From positions 42,476,970 to 42,540,969 of the forward strand of contig OX393579.1 of assembly GCA_947652605.1 (NCBI GenBank): a stretch of DNA of 64,000 nt, read 5' to 3'. The position numbers and the translations under genes were made by a program. Positions 33,709-43,574 of this stretch are shown here, piece by piece. This DNA is from Elmis aenea. Lineage: Eukaryota > Arthropoda > Insecta > Coleoptera > Elmidae. The first letter of the stretch is position 1. Each line of letters opens with the position of its first letter. The notes beneath the pieces were generated by a model. That model made no database searches, had not been told where the DNA came from, and saw nothing but the letters and a program-made list of their open reading frames with translations.

Positions 33709-33901
33709 ATGGACATTGACTTTATAAATATGATAGATGATGCAGATGATGACTTGTACGACCCTGTAATTCCTCGAAGGCGATTTGTTCGCGCAAATCC
33801 ATTTACGGATTTCGAATACGATCGTTTTTTTATGCGTTTTCGCCTCACAAAAGAGACAGTTATTGTGATCTTAGATCAAATTGAGCCTCAATTGGAGTAT
33901 A
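33709..33901 (+). pseudogene. Harbinger transposase N-terminal fragment
   Basis: The reading MDIDFINMIDDADDDLY, then RRRFVRANPFTDFEYDRFFM and RFRLTKETVIVILDQIEPQL, carries the conserved leader RxRxNPFxxxxdxxFxxRFRLxKxTVxxxLxxIExxLE found before the DDE domain of PIF/Harbinger (HARBI1-type) nucleases. It stops being homologous exactly where a TA-flanked foldback begins after QLEY. The catalytic DDE core is absent, so it is inactive. Confidence 0.82.
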
Positions 33902-34824
33902 CAGGGTGTTTGAAATTCGAGTTTAAGCATGGGGATCTCGCGTATTATAATAGCTAGAGTATAGGTTTAAATTTGGCAAAGTTGCTAAATTTGGTGTTCA
34001 TTAATAATCCAAAGAGAAATTGGAAATATCTCAAACAGTATCCGAGAAAATTAGGAAAAACTGGAAAATACGATTTTTAAAAATCGTTTATAACTCCTTT
34101 GGAGTTTGAAATATTTTAAATGTGTAAAAAAGTTGCCCAAGCAACTTTTTAAGCCGAATCGGATGGTGGTCACAAATTTTTCCCAGGTCGATTCGTTTTT
34201 GTTTTAGACAACCAACTTTGTTTTTTCTGATGGGCAGCATATCGCGTTTTTCTTCGTTATTAAAGTTCATTTTTACGACTAACAGGCCTTTAAAACTTTT
34301 AGATTGTTAATCGGTTGTCATGGAAACAACATAAACTACAATGACCGGCCAACCTGATTTATAATGGTTATTGTTTAAAACGTATTTTTTGAAATTTGAC
34401 AATAAAAGAAAAAGTAAAATACCATGTGTGATACATCAATGGATTTAGAAAAATAAATGCTATTTGATAATGTAAATAGCAAAACTTGCGCCCATAAGCA
34501 AAAACAAAGTTGGTTGTCATAAAACAAAAACGAATCGATCTAAGAAAAATTTGTGACTACCATCCGATTCGGCTTAAAAAGTTGCTTCGGCAATGTTTTT
34601 ACACATTTGAAATATTTCATACTCCAAAGGAGTTATAGACGACTTTCAAAAATCGTATTTTCCAGTTTTTCCTAATTTTCTCGGACACCGTTTGAGATAT
34701 TTCCAATTTCTCTTTGGATTATTAATGAGCACCAAATTTAGCAACTTTGCCAAATTTAAACCTATACGCTAGCTATTATAATAAGCGAGAACCCCATGCT
34801 TAAACTCGAATTTCAAACACCCTG
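33902..34824. mobile_element. CAGGGTGTTTGA foldback element (TA target)
   Basis: CAGGGTGTTTGAAATTCGAG at the left is mirrored by CTCGAATTTCAAACACCCTG at the right, with TA at 33900-33901 and 34825-34826. The arms pair for more than 300 bp. The block catggggatctcgcgtatta lies 27 bp from the left end, and its mirror taataagcgagaaccccatg is near the right end (34780-34799). Inserted in the Harbinger coding fragment. No protein of its own. Confidence 0.9.
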
Positions 34825-34887
34825 TATACATAATCTATTTATTTTATTTTCTTCCACCAAGCTAACTAATAATTGTTTTTCCTCCAT
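34825..34887 (-). pseudogene. Start of a Myb/zeste-like Harbinger accessory protein
   Basis: The minus-strand reading MEEKQLLVSLVEENKINRL matches the first helix of the Myb/SANT-like (zeste-type) DNA-binding domain that many Harbinger elements encode as a second protein to deliver the transposase to DNA. Only about 18 codons survive before the foldback boundary. The assignment is supported mainly by its position in a Harbinger element. Confidence 0.5.
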
Positions 34888-35429
34888 GGTATAATTTATT
34901 CTTTTTTTCCCGCCATTTCAACACAAAATAAAATAATAAACACCGAACTGAACTTTATATGTGACTAACAGCTGATAGCAACAACAAGATGTCACAGGGA
35001 GCTGTTTTAACAGCTGTGATGTAAATGGCCAATGAAAATTAGCCATTTCAATCTGCCGCTAAAATGTGCCGACTTCTTGCAACGTTGCCAAACCGAGTTC
35101 TAACTTAGCTGAGATGTCTAACAGATTCCGGAATATGTTTTCTGTGCAACGCATTGGTATCTTGAGACGATCTTAAATATAAGGCGGGCTTATATAAGTT
35201 CGATCTTGAGATGTGTCGGAGAAACCGGGCATAAAAGGTTCATTATTTATATATTTTAATTTTTATTGCTATAATATTTTAAAATGTAATGCATAAATAT
35301 ACAACCTCATGGTCCCTTATGACTTCAGTAATATCATATCTATAAACTTAGATACTATTAAACAACACAAACATAATTAAACTCAACTAATTTTAAAGAA
35401 AATCAAAAAACTTTTAATTGCATAAATTT

Positions 35430-35670
35430 AAGGGGTCGGCAAACTATGGCCCGCGGGCCAAATTCGCCCCACCAAGGCATTTTATCCCACCTGCTAACGC
35501 CCGCAAAAAAATAATTTCAAATAAAAAAAATTGCATGCAGATTTACACGTTACATCTTTACATAGTTATTGGATATCAAACTATCTTATGCATAACATAT
35601 GTTGTTTATCGGTTTCCATTGTTGCTGTCCGCACCATTTATTTATAAGGCGAATGTTTGCCGATCCCTTG
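35430..35670. mobile_element. hAT-like MITE (GGGGTCGGCAAAC ends)
   Basis: The left end aaggggtcggcaaactatgg, followed by the palindrome cccgcggg, pairs with the right end atgtttgccgatccctt. AGGGGTCGGCAAAC is a familiar hAT-type terminus. I could not see a clean 8-bp duplication. Non-coding and about 240 bp. Confidence 0.65.
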
Positions 35671-35734
35671 TTCAAATGAAAAAAAGAAGAACTCTAAAAT
35701 ATTTTGTTGTTTAAAATTAAAGATCATCCTTATA

Positions 35735-36366
35735 CGAGGTAGTATTAAAAAGTAGTTCCCGTAGTGGGCTTAAAACATTCTGCTTATCTTATTAACAAAT
35801 GTCTGCTATCCGTTTCAAAACAGTCTTGGGAACGAATACATCGCTTCCAACGCCTCTATCGCCTTTCGTATTGTCATGGTGCAACAGCCAATTTTGTTTT
35901 TCTCACAGTCTTTTTCGCCCCACATTTTCTCCCAAGCGCCTCGAAACATCACAACAAAAGTCAGTATTTACCGTAACGTCAGCAGGTACAATTCTCTTTA
36001 ATGTCGAAGAATACGATAAGCATGCATTTTGTTACGACTCTGACCTGCCACGTCTTCTTCGGCTTTAGTGATTGCGGGCTCTTCCACTGTAATGACTGTT
36101 GTATTGTCTCCGCATCGTAGCCATCTAGCCACCTGCCACTTTGCTTTGTATTCCAAACTTAACTTAATGCTCAAAGGCCGCCATTTTGACACCGTTGTAA
36201 ACATCAAAACAGAATCGCCGACGCTTTTGAAGGATGAAAGAAGCGCTGGAATCGATGTTTACACTCCCAAGAAGACTATTTTGAAGGGAATAGCGGTCAT
36301 TTGTAAAGAGGTAAGCCAGTTTTTTTTTTTTTAGTCTCTGTCCGAACACTTTCCGATACCACCTCG
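35735..36366 (-). mobile_element. Short mariner element, internally deleted
   Basis: CGAGGTAGTATTAAAAAGTA at the left and, mirrored, GATACCACCTCG at the right are flanked by TA (35733-35734 and 36367-36368), as in mariners with CGAGGTG ends. The minus strand holds decayed transposase pieces: a KMxxxVFFDIkG-like part reads CMLIVFFDIKENC with the first catalytic D, and neighbouring frames give EALGRKCGAKK. At 632 bp it is half the size of a full mariner, and frames are broken. Open plus-strand frames here are shadows. Confidence 0.75.
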
Positions 36367-36718
36367 TATTTAACGAGAAGTTCAAAACTCTTTTATTGAT
36401 AAGCCATTATTGATATGACATTTGAGGTACGATTATTATTATTGATTGTATAGTAAGATTTGAGCCTATAACTTTCTAAAATAGTAATCATTTGATCGGA
36501 GCAAAATTATTTAATAAATAAATTACTGAGTAGCACTTAAATTGTAACCAATCTAAGTTTTTTAGCAACATTATTTGGTTATGCAGTTTGTTAAATAACT
36601 CCTAATAATTAAAAATCGTCCATTTACGATTTTTCAAACGTAATAATAATAATAATAGGCTTTATTTAGTTATAAAAGAAACTATTTATACATCAATCTT
36701 TACAACTAATACTTCAAA

Positions 36719-37201
36719 TTAAAATTGCAGTTTTACATGGGTCTTACAACCTTCTTTAAACGCATGCAGATTAACAGAATATTTTAATTCGTTTGGTAAT
36801 TGATTAAATAATTTTAGCCCTTTGTAATAGAGCGAGTTCTGTGTACTACTTTTTTTACATTTAGGCAGTCTAAAATGTTCTCTTTGTCTTGTTTCATAAT
36901 CATGCTGTTCTTTGTTGTATATCAGATATTTACTCATATATCCTGGCATCATATTGTTTATACATTTATATATTAGAACCAAAACGTTATACACTGTATT
37001 TTGCCATATATTAAGGAACCCCAACTTATTATGCATATATTCAATTTTAGTTAATTTAGAACACTGTAATATGATACGCAAAGCTCTGTTTTGCTGCTTT
37101 TGTAATTTTTTCAGATCCCCCTCATTACTTAGAAATATTATGCTACTGCAATAATTAAAGTATGGTTCTATTATTGTATGAGACCAATATCCTAGCTTCA
37201 A
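36719..37201 (-). pseudogene. CR1/L2-like RT, C-terminal tail
   Basis: The 160-codon frame reads WSHTIIEPYFNYCSSIIFLS, LQKQQNRALRIILQC, YETRQREHFRLPKCKK and SLYYKGLKLFNQLPNELK, the standard thumb and tail of CR1/L2/Jockey-related RTs. It ends KTHVKLQF and is followed by the short 3' UTR. It overlaps the palm frame by about 45 bases, which shows a frameshift with a small deletion. Confidence 0.85.
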
Positions 37202-37820
37202 AGTTTAATTTATTCGATATTCTCCCAAAATAACTAATTTTTGAACCAACTTTTTTTACAATATAATCTATGTTCTTTTTAAATTTTAGATGATTATCTA
37301 TAATTACCCCTAGGTATTTAAACTCTTCAACTATCTCTACTTTATTATTATCTATAAATACGTTAACATTTGACATATTGCTGAATTGTGTACTACCTAT
37401 TACCATGCATTTTGTTTTAGATACATTCAACTCCAGTTTATTAGCTTTAAACCAATCTGTTACTTCAATTAAATCTTCGTTTATGACATTAACTGTTGTT
37501 TGTAAATCTTCACCTGATACCGAAATTAACGTATCATCTGCAAATAAATGCATGTCACACGATTTAACTGTCTGCGTAATGTCATTTATGTAAATATTGA
37601 ATAAAACTGGACCTAAAACTGATCCTTGTGGTACACCTAACTCGTTAATAATTGCCTTTGATTCTACTTTTCCCACCCTGGTTTTTTGAAATCTGTTTGA
37701 TAAATAACTTTCAAACCATTTTAGTTCATTCCCTTGGATTCCGTACATTTGTAATTTTTGCAAAAGTCTTTTTCTACAGATGGTTTCAAATGCTCGTTTC
37801 AGATCGACAAAAACTGCCAA
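37155..37820 (-). pseudogene. CR1/L2-like RT, palm with FADD catalytic box
   Basis: The frame starts at MAVFVDLKRAFETICRKRLL (first catalytic D in FVDLKRAF). LGVPQGSVLGPVLFNIYIND and HLFADDTLISV with the two catalytic aspartates follow, then KTKCMVIG and EFKYLGVIID. All palm motifs are intact. The last residues after NKLNF are out of frame, and the true continuation is the overlapping frame at 36719-37201. The enzyme would copy the element RNA at a nicked target. Confidence 0.9.
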
Positions 37821-37822
37821 AA

Positions 37823-38614
37823 TTATTTTATCGTTTTAATTTCATCTCTCCAATTTGTTAAAACTAAATTCAATGCTGTTTCGCATGAATGCTTATGTCT
37901 AAATCCTGATTGAGAATCTGAAATAGTTTTGTTACTGTTAAGAAATTCTACGAGTTGTGGTTTAACTATAATTTCTAATATTTGTTCTATTTTAGGTAAC
38001 ATATTTATAGGTCTAAACTCACCGCATTTTTTAGTGTTAATAATTTTTGGAATAGGAATAACCGTATTAATTTTCCAAATTTCTGGTACTACCCCGTACT
38101 GTAATGATTCATTTATAATGTTAACTAATGTTTGCCCGATTACTGGTAAGGCATCCCTTATTGTACTAAGTGAAATATTATCTGTACTACTTGAATTTTT
38201 GATAGTATCCACTATTTTGTATACTTGGTCTAAGGTAACACATCTAAATTTAAAGGTGTCACTAGCACTTTTTATTTTAAGAATTGGATTTATTGGTGAA
38301 GGAATATTTTCGTTAATATCTTTTATGCTGTTTACAAAGTATTCGTTAAATTTCGTGGCTAAATCTGATTCATTCGTAATTTTCAAGTCACCAAAATTCA
38401 CCTTTTTAATTTTAACATTCTTGTTTCCCCCCAGTATTTCTTTAAGAGCTCTCCACATTTTAGTCGAATTATTTTGACAACTTTTTAATTTATTTTCGGT
38501 ATATGAATTTTTAGCAAATTTAATTAATTTAGTATATTCATTTCTTGCTGATTTGTACATTTCCCAGTAGTTCCCAGTATTCGCACAACAATGAAATTCT
38601 GCGTAAGTATACAA
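37823..38614 (-). pseudogene. CR1/L2-like RT, linker and fingers
   Basis: The 263-codon frame covers the linker after the endonuclease (MYKSARNEYTKLIKFAKNSY, STKMWRALKEILGG) and the first RT blocks (VPEIWKINTVIPIPKI, CGEFRPINMLPKIEQILEII, SDSQSGFRHKHSCETALNLV). The frame is open at its upstream end, so the copy is truncated rather than starting here. It ends in EIKTIK followed by a stop. The next block, LAVFVDLKRAFETI, is in another frame, so a single short indel near 37822 separates them. Confidence 0.85.
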
Positions 38615-38639
38615 AATATTATGCAGTCAGTAGAAACTT

Positions 38640-39180
38640 TTGATATGTTCCAAATGACACGCAAAATATTGAAAACGTTGTTGTTGTGTTGGAATTCGAC
38701 GACAAAAAGAAATTTAAATCACATTTTTGTGACATTTAAATTTCTGTTTGAATACGCTACCTTGTAAGCTAAAAATACTTGCATTCTATCAAGAAATAAT
38801 ACACCAACATAATTGCTTTGTTTTGTACTATAATACTGTTTCTGCCGCCTCCATAACTTATACAATTTTAGATTATTGTGTTGCCTACATAGTTTGATGT
38901 ATATTAACAAACAACAAGGTACAAATTAGAAACGTGCTTTATTATATTAAAGCAAATACCTGGTTACGGCTATGGAATTTAAAAGAGTTGTAGATCAACT
39001 TACTGTGCAGTAGAATGGTTAAAAAGTTATTTATATCATAAAATAACTTTGTGAAGCATTACAAAAAATTCCATTACATATTAAATATTAAAAAATCGGC
39101 TAAAACTTAACATATTTGATCTTATTGGTGGTACAAAAAGTTGTTAATTGATTTTTTAGAGCACCTGCACATCCATCTCT
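38640..39180. other. AT-rich stretch without a recognised feature
   Basis: No gene or repeat could be supported between the retroelement and the next foldback. Confidence 0.4.
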
Positions 39181-39185
39181 TTATA

Positions 39186-39755
39186 CAAGGTTCTCGTTTT
39201 TCAAGGGCCACTATGGGGATCTAGTAAACGGTAAAAGTTGCGACTTCGGTTAAATTAGGGCAAAGTATATTCAGGTGCTTAATAATTTGACGCAAACAGA
39301 ACCTATCTAGCTTTTAAAATTTTTGAGATATAGCGGATAAAGTAAAAAAGTGGATTTTTGTTTTTTGCCTGTAACTTTTTCATTTGATGTCGCATTTCAT
39401 TTCTGTAAAAAAAACTTCATGGCCACTTTTTGCAAGAAATCAAAATCCCCAATTATATTTTCCATGCGACGTTTCGCTTTTTTTAAACCATCATCAGGTC
39501 AATTTTTTCTGATGGACGCTATATGTGATTTTAACGCCAATTTGTGAAGCATTTTATTATGAATTCGACAATGTATGACAGGTGGAACTTTTTTGAAACA
39601 ATTGTTGTTAAAAATGGCTTAAACAATTATTTTGTTTTGAAAAATTCCTAATTGGCATTGTAAATAATTCTTTGTCCCTTTTTCCTTGGAAGCATGTAAG
39701 TTGTAAGTAAGCCAAATGAAATTACTATAGTGGCCCTCGAAAAACGAGAACCCTG
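39186..39755. mobile_element. CAAGGTTCTCG/CGAGAACCCTG foldback (TA target)
   Basis: CAAGGTTCTCGTTTTTCAAG at the left is mirrored at the right by CTCGAAAAACGAGAACCCTG, with TA on both sides (39184-39185 and 39756-39757). Next to the left end is atggggatctagtaaacggt, which resembles the dyad block of the element at 11673. The interior is AT-rich. Short open frames inside do not resemble proteins. Confidence 0.75.
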
Positions 39756-40276
39756 TATATTGATTATATTAAAAATTAATTACAATAACCTTTTTTTAAT
39801 TCAATTACATATTATTGTACCGCCTTAGGCGTTTTCTAGAACGGCCAGCGATCTCCGATCAACTAAACATTTGCCTTTAGATTTTCAATTTCGCTAAAAC
39901 ACACATAATAATAAAGCTTTATGTTTTGCAATTCCTTTTCCAAATTGTTTATGATCAGCTTTTATATACGATCAGGATTATCTCCATAATACGTTAAAAT
40001 TGCAATTATTAAAACGCATCAACTCAACAAAACAACATAAACTCGAGAGATATAGTGTTCTGAGTAGATGTTGAACATTTTATCGTGTTTATCAAACAAT
40101 AACGTTTGTTTTGAATCACAAAACCACTTTGTGGTATTTATTTGTCTAGACGTGGGTAATAAACGACTAAAAAAGGGTTTGAAATAAAAATTAACGCGTA
40201 GAAGTCTCCTGCTTATTGCACGCAGGGAAGCGTAAGCTCTCAAAATACCAATTTTTTAACGAATATTAAATTTGTT

Positions 40277-40580
40277 AATATATATGTCGTAGGCATAATG
40301 TGAAATCCGGAATTTTATAAAACGCCTAGGCACAAAACTATTAGCTTCATTTTTATTATTTATTTTTAAAAAAAACTTTAACCAACCTTTAACCTGACCC
40401 TCTATTACTGACCAAATGAATGAGGGTCAGGTTAAAGGTTGGTTAAAGCTTTTTTTTTGTATGAATACAAATGTATGGGTCTAAGAAAAAGTCATAATTT
40501 GCTCGTTTTGCCGGCTTTTTATAAAATGCCTAGGCGTTTTATAAAATGCCGGATTTCACATTATGCCTACGACATATATA
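40277..40580. mobile_element. Palindromic element with GTCGTAGGCATAATG ends
   Basis: TATATGTCGTAGGCATAATG at the left is mirrored by CATTATGCCTACGACATATA at the right, continuing through aaatccgg/ccggattt and acgcctaggc/gcctaggcgt. The centre is a second hairpin pairing aaccaacctttaacctgacc with ggtcaggttaaaggttggtt. About 300 bp and non-coding. The flanking bases are TA-rich, so the target duplication is ambiguous. Confidence 0.85.
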
Positions 40581-40810
40581 CACGGAGCGTTTGTAAAGGA
40601 TTTTAAGCAAATATTGCAAGAAGATTTGTATAAAACGGTAAAATATTTAAATGTATAACAATGCTATTTTCTGTTGGTTTTTATGCAACACCATAGTTTA
40701 TTTTGTTATAACCGTAACAAACGTTCCCATCTGCACTGGCAGGCTTTTTATCACTTTATTTTATTACATAGTTTATTACTTTTTCTCTGAAAATGCATAT
40801 TTGAGAGCTA

Positions 40811-41165
40811 TACCGGGTGATTCAGTTTGACTGTCGCACCCCTAAAACTTTTTAATTATTGAAAATAACCCCAACACACCTTATATTTTTGGAAATGGCG
40901 ACAAATTCTCTATTAAGTGATGTGTATTTGTTATCTCTACCATGACGTATGTCAAATCCGCGATAGGCAACTGTTTTTTTTTTTAAATTACATAGTATAC
41001 ATTTTGTTGATTCAGATAGAGAATTTAATTTTGAATCCGACCATGTATTAAAAAAGTATGCATACATAAGACATTTTTCGAGAAAAATCAGTTCAAATTT
41101 TATTCAAATCTTAGAAAACAGTCTATTTAACATAACAAAAAACGATCAAATCTTAAAAATTATAC
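40811..41165 (+). repeat. Single-arm copy of the 6032 palindrome family
   Basis: It starts taccgggtgattcagtttga and runs in inverted orientation relative to 25335-25680, matching it throughout (gcgacaaattctctatta, acgtatgtcaaatcc, atccgaccatgtattaaaaa). Only one arm of the palindrome seen at 6032-6926 is present. Confidence 0.7.
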
Positions 41166-41264
41166 TATAACTATCAATGGAAATGAATTAAAAATTAGTT
41201 TTTAATAAACGCCGTTGTTTATTTTTTCGGTACTTTTTTATTTGGTGAGAGCCAGAGTAGTGTA

Positions 41265-41430
41265 CAGGGTGGTCCAAATTCGATGGGATTACATGGGTAT
41301 CTCACTTAATAGTCAAGATAAAGAAACGGTAAAATTACCAAAAATGTGCAGTTTTTTGAGACAAACTCAAAACCGTTCTAAAAAATATTCTATCATTTCC
41401 GGTTTTCGAGTTATTAAATAAAAAGTGTTT
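41265..41430 (+). mobile_element. Left end of a CAGGGTGG foldback family
   Basis: TA followed by CAGGGTGGTCCAAATTCGAT marks the end of a TACAGGGTG-type element. The block catgggtatctcacttaata (from 41292) is a variant of the subterminal motif seen in other foldbacks. I found no matching right end before the GC-rich island at 41945, so this copy is truncated or eroded. Confidence 0.55.
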
Positions 41431-41944
41431 TTTTGTCATTTAAATAATGTCATATCTCCGTTATTGTTAAGGTTAAGGTTAAAGATGGTTAAAACTTTTT
41501 TTCTAAATAAGTTATAAAAATTAAGGTAATAGAATACAACGATAGCGGCTGGTTGGCAAATAGTGAAAATAGACACTACTGGCCCCACGAAATGAAAAAG
41601 TATAATTATTTCTTATAGAAGCAAATTTTTGCCATTTACATAATCAAATAGATTTTGTTCATTGTTAAATTTATAAAACGTGTTTTGGACAACAACCACT
41701 ATAAATCACGAAGGCCGGTTGTTATCGTTTATTTCGTTACCATGACAACCAGACAAACTAGAAAATTGTAACGCCCACTACTAGCCATCGTCATAAATTC
41801 GTATAAATAAACTTTTATAAGGAAGAAAAACGCAATATGATGCGAATTTTTTTATTTATTGAATAATAACTCCACCTGTTTATTACAAAAATATCCGAAA
41901 AGATAGGTAGACAATGCCCAACTGCAAACGTTATATTCAGAACC

Positions 41945-42490
41945 CGCGATAATGTTTTTGAGGAATCTACCGAGGTCTAGAGGTCACCCGTACGCTACCT
42001 CGATTCACGCACGGGAAGGCTATATACAATGGGGTGCGCCATGTGCCCCAAGGTTTAGTCCAGTAATGACTGGTCCTCTATCCAGCCACGCATCCCGTCA
42101 GCCTGGTTTCCCACTTTAGGATTTAGAATTTTTATTGAGGTTGTTTCCTCTTGACCCGGGCGGTTAAGCCAAGATCCCCCGCACTCTGCTCGTGAGACAT
42201 GTCCACGGACAGCAGAGTGCATGGTTCTGTCGGTGGCCATAGTTCATGGTTCACCGGCTTCGTTTTTTTATTACCTGTGCAGGACCTAAGCCACGAAACT
42301 ACAGCCGGTCAGGATGTTTTATCGACTTATCTGTCTAGATCCGCCGGGATTGGTTTAAACAGGGGCACCACGTGAAGGTTCCCGGACGGTCTAGGGATTG
42401 ACTAGCCGGTACCGGCGAACTGGGTTTTAGGCCACCCCGGTACCTTCCAAAATTAGTCTCCCCCCTGGGGCCCTAAGTTCCCCTAACCCC
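41945..42490 (-). other. GC-rich island of unknown origin
   Basis: This 550-bp patch is conspicuously GC-rich against an AT-rich background and matches nothing else in the window. The minus strand has an open frame at 42055-42240 (MATDRTMHSAVRGHVSRAEC at its start) that I do not recognise. Its leader-like upstream part contains repeated ggtacc and ggggccc blocks. It could be the 5' UTR and first codons of a non-LTR retrotransposon, or a host CpG-rich segment. The evidence decides neither. Confidence 0.4.
42181..42220. other. Strong 14-bp-stem hairpin in the GC-rich island
   Basis: GCACTCTGCT and AGCAGAGTGC pair perfectly, followed inside by CGTG with CACG and a 9-base loop. A three-base bulge (gac) separates the two stem parts on one side. 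It is not followed by a T-run, so it is not a simple terminator. It would form in RNA from either strand. Confidence 0.6.
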
Positions 42491-43139
42491 TTAATGAAAG
42501 GTAAAGGGTAAATTAAATCAAAGGCGAATTTTTATTTAGTCAAGTTTGTTAGGTGCATCTCCTGAAATCTTAAATATGTGTTAAATAAGCAAAAGTGCAA
42601 GTATTTTGGTTGGAACATGAAATATGTCAAATAGCAGGTCGTAAAGATTATGCAGTCATGGGCACGTCGGAACTGCAAACCATCTGGACCGCAGGTATAT
42701 CGGTTACTGGGTCAAAGTTGCAAATTATAGTAAAATATTTTCCGTTATAGATAATTTAGGGGTTTGCCGTTCATTTTATTACTCAAAATATTTATTTAAT
42801 CGAAAGTGATAAATTGAATAATAAAGCTAATTAAAATTAAGATTATTTCAATGAATTATGATTTAAACTATTTAAATATATTAAATATACTCCTAGGCGT
42901 AAAAAATAGATTGCCTGTCATCGTTTTAAGGTGGGGATAAAGGGTGTTACTAATATCCTAACTAAATTTAAGTAGAGGGCATGTAAATTGTAAATAACGA
43001 ATCACAAACAAGTAAATCTACCATCCTGCATACGTCATACTTTGCTTTGAGTTATTAACAAATACGAAAGGAAAAATATTAAAATAAACGCCTATTTGAT
43101 GACAAGTTTTTTTAAAATGCAGGGAGGAGTTTGGAGAAG

Positions 43140-43500
43140 TGTATAAAAGACGAAATTCGCGAAGGTAGAATAGACTTTTTTTCGATTTTTATCCGAACCA
43201 GGACTACAAGTTTTCCTTGCGTTCGTCGCGGGGAGCTGGACTTGTTTTCATACACACACAATTTTTACTTGTCACTTTCTTGAAGATATTTCCCCGCGTT
43301 TTGCGCTGGGACCTGAAGCCCAATGAATTTCATTGACACGCTGGTCCTCTTGGCGAGTAATCGCTGAGAGCTGGACTGTGCGTTCTTTTTTTACCAACAT
43401 TTTCGGTACTAGTTCTTCCCGGCGGATCTCTCGCTGGGAGCTGAACGTTTCACAACTCAAAATTATTGACTGTACTTGAGCGATATTATTGTTAATGTAC
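43140..43500 (+). promoter_or_regulatory. TATA-like box followed by diverged ~70-bp repeats
   Basis: gtataaaagacg at 43141 resembles a TATA box. Downstream, four diverged units contain a tcgctgggagctgga-like core at about 43226, 43302, 43361 and 43431 (spacing roughly 76, 59 and 70 bp). There is no recognisable frame. The segment abuts the Penelope-like copy at 43575. It could be the leader of a retroelement or a degenerate minisatellite. The promoter role is only a suggestion. Confidence 0.35.
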
Positions 43501-43574
43501 CGGAGCAATTACAACCCGTCAAATCACAACAATTAAACCAACTATCGAGGTTGTCGACATATGAGAAAGCTTGC

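Larger units (their letters stand above)
33483..35231. mobile_element. PIF/Harbinger transposon, internally deleted, with a nested foldback
   Basis: TGCCCGGTTTCTCCGACACA at the left and TGTGTCGGAGAAACCGGGCA at the right are perfect inverted repeats, flanked by TAA (33480-33482 and 35232-35234). The 3-bp duplication and an N-terminal Harbinger-type transposase fragment identify the superfamily. A second fragment, the start of a Myb/zeste-like protein, reads from the opposite side. The middle of the element is missing, and a foldback (33902-34824) occupies the junction. Confidence 0.9.
36640..38630 (-). mobile_element. CR1/L2-like non-LTR retrotransposon, 5'-truncated
   Basis: Read on the minus strand, this is the 3' two kilobases of a non-LTR element. 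An RT domain in three slightly displaced frames is followed by a short 3' UTR ending aaataaagcct and a microsatellite tail of ATT repeats (plus strand: aataataataataataggc at 36642). Such microsatellite tails occur in CR1/L2/Daphne-type elements. The endonuclease and any ORF1 are missing. With few frame breaks, it is the youngest-looking retroelement in the window. Confidence 0.85.

Noticed and set aside
35764..36385. Several open frames on both strands
   Set aside because: They lie inside the internally deleted mariner. Only minus-strand pieces resemble transposase, and the others are chance frames.
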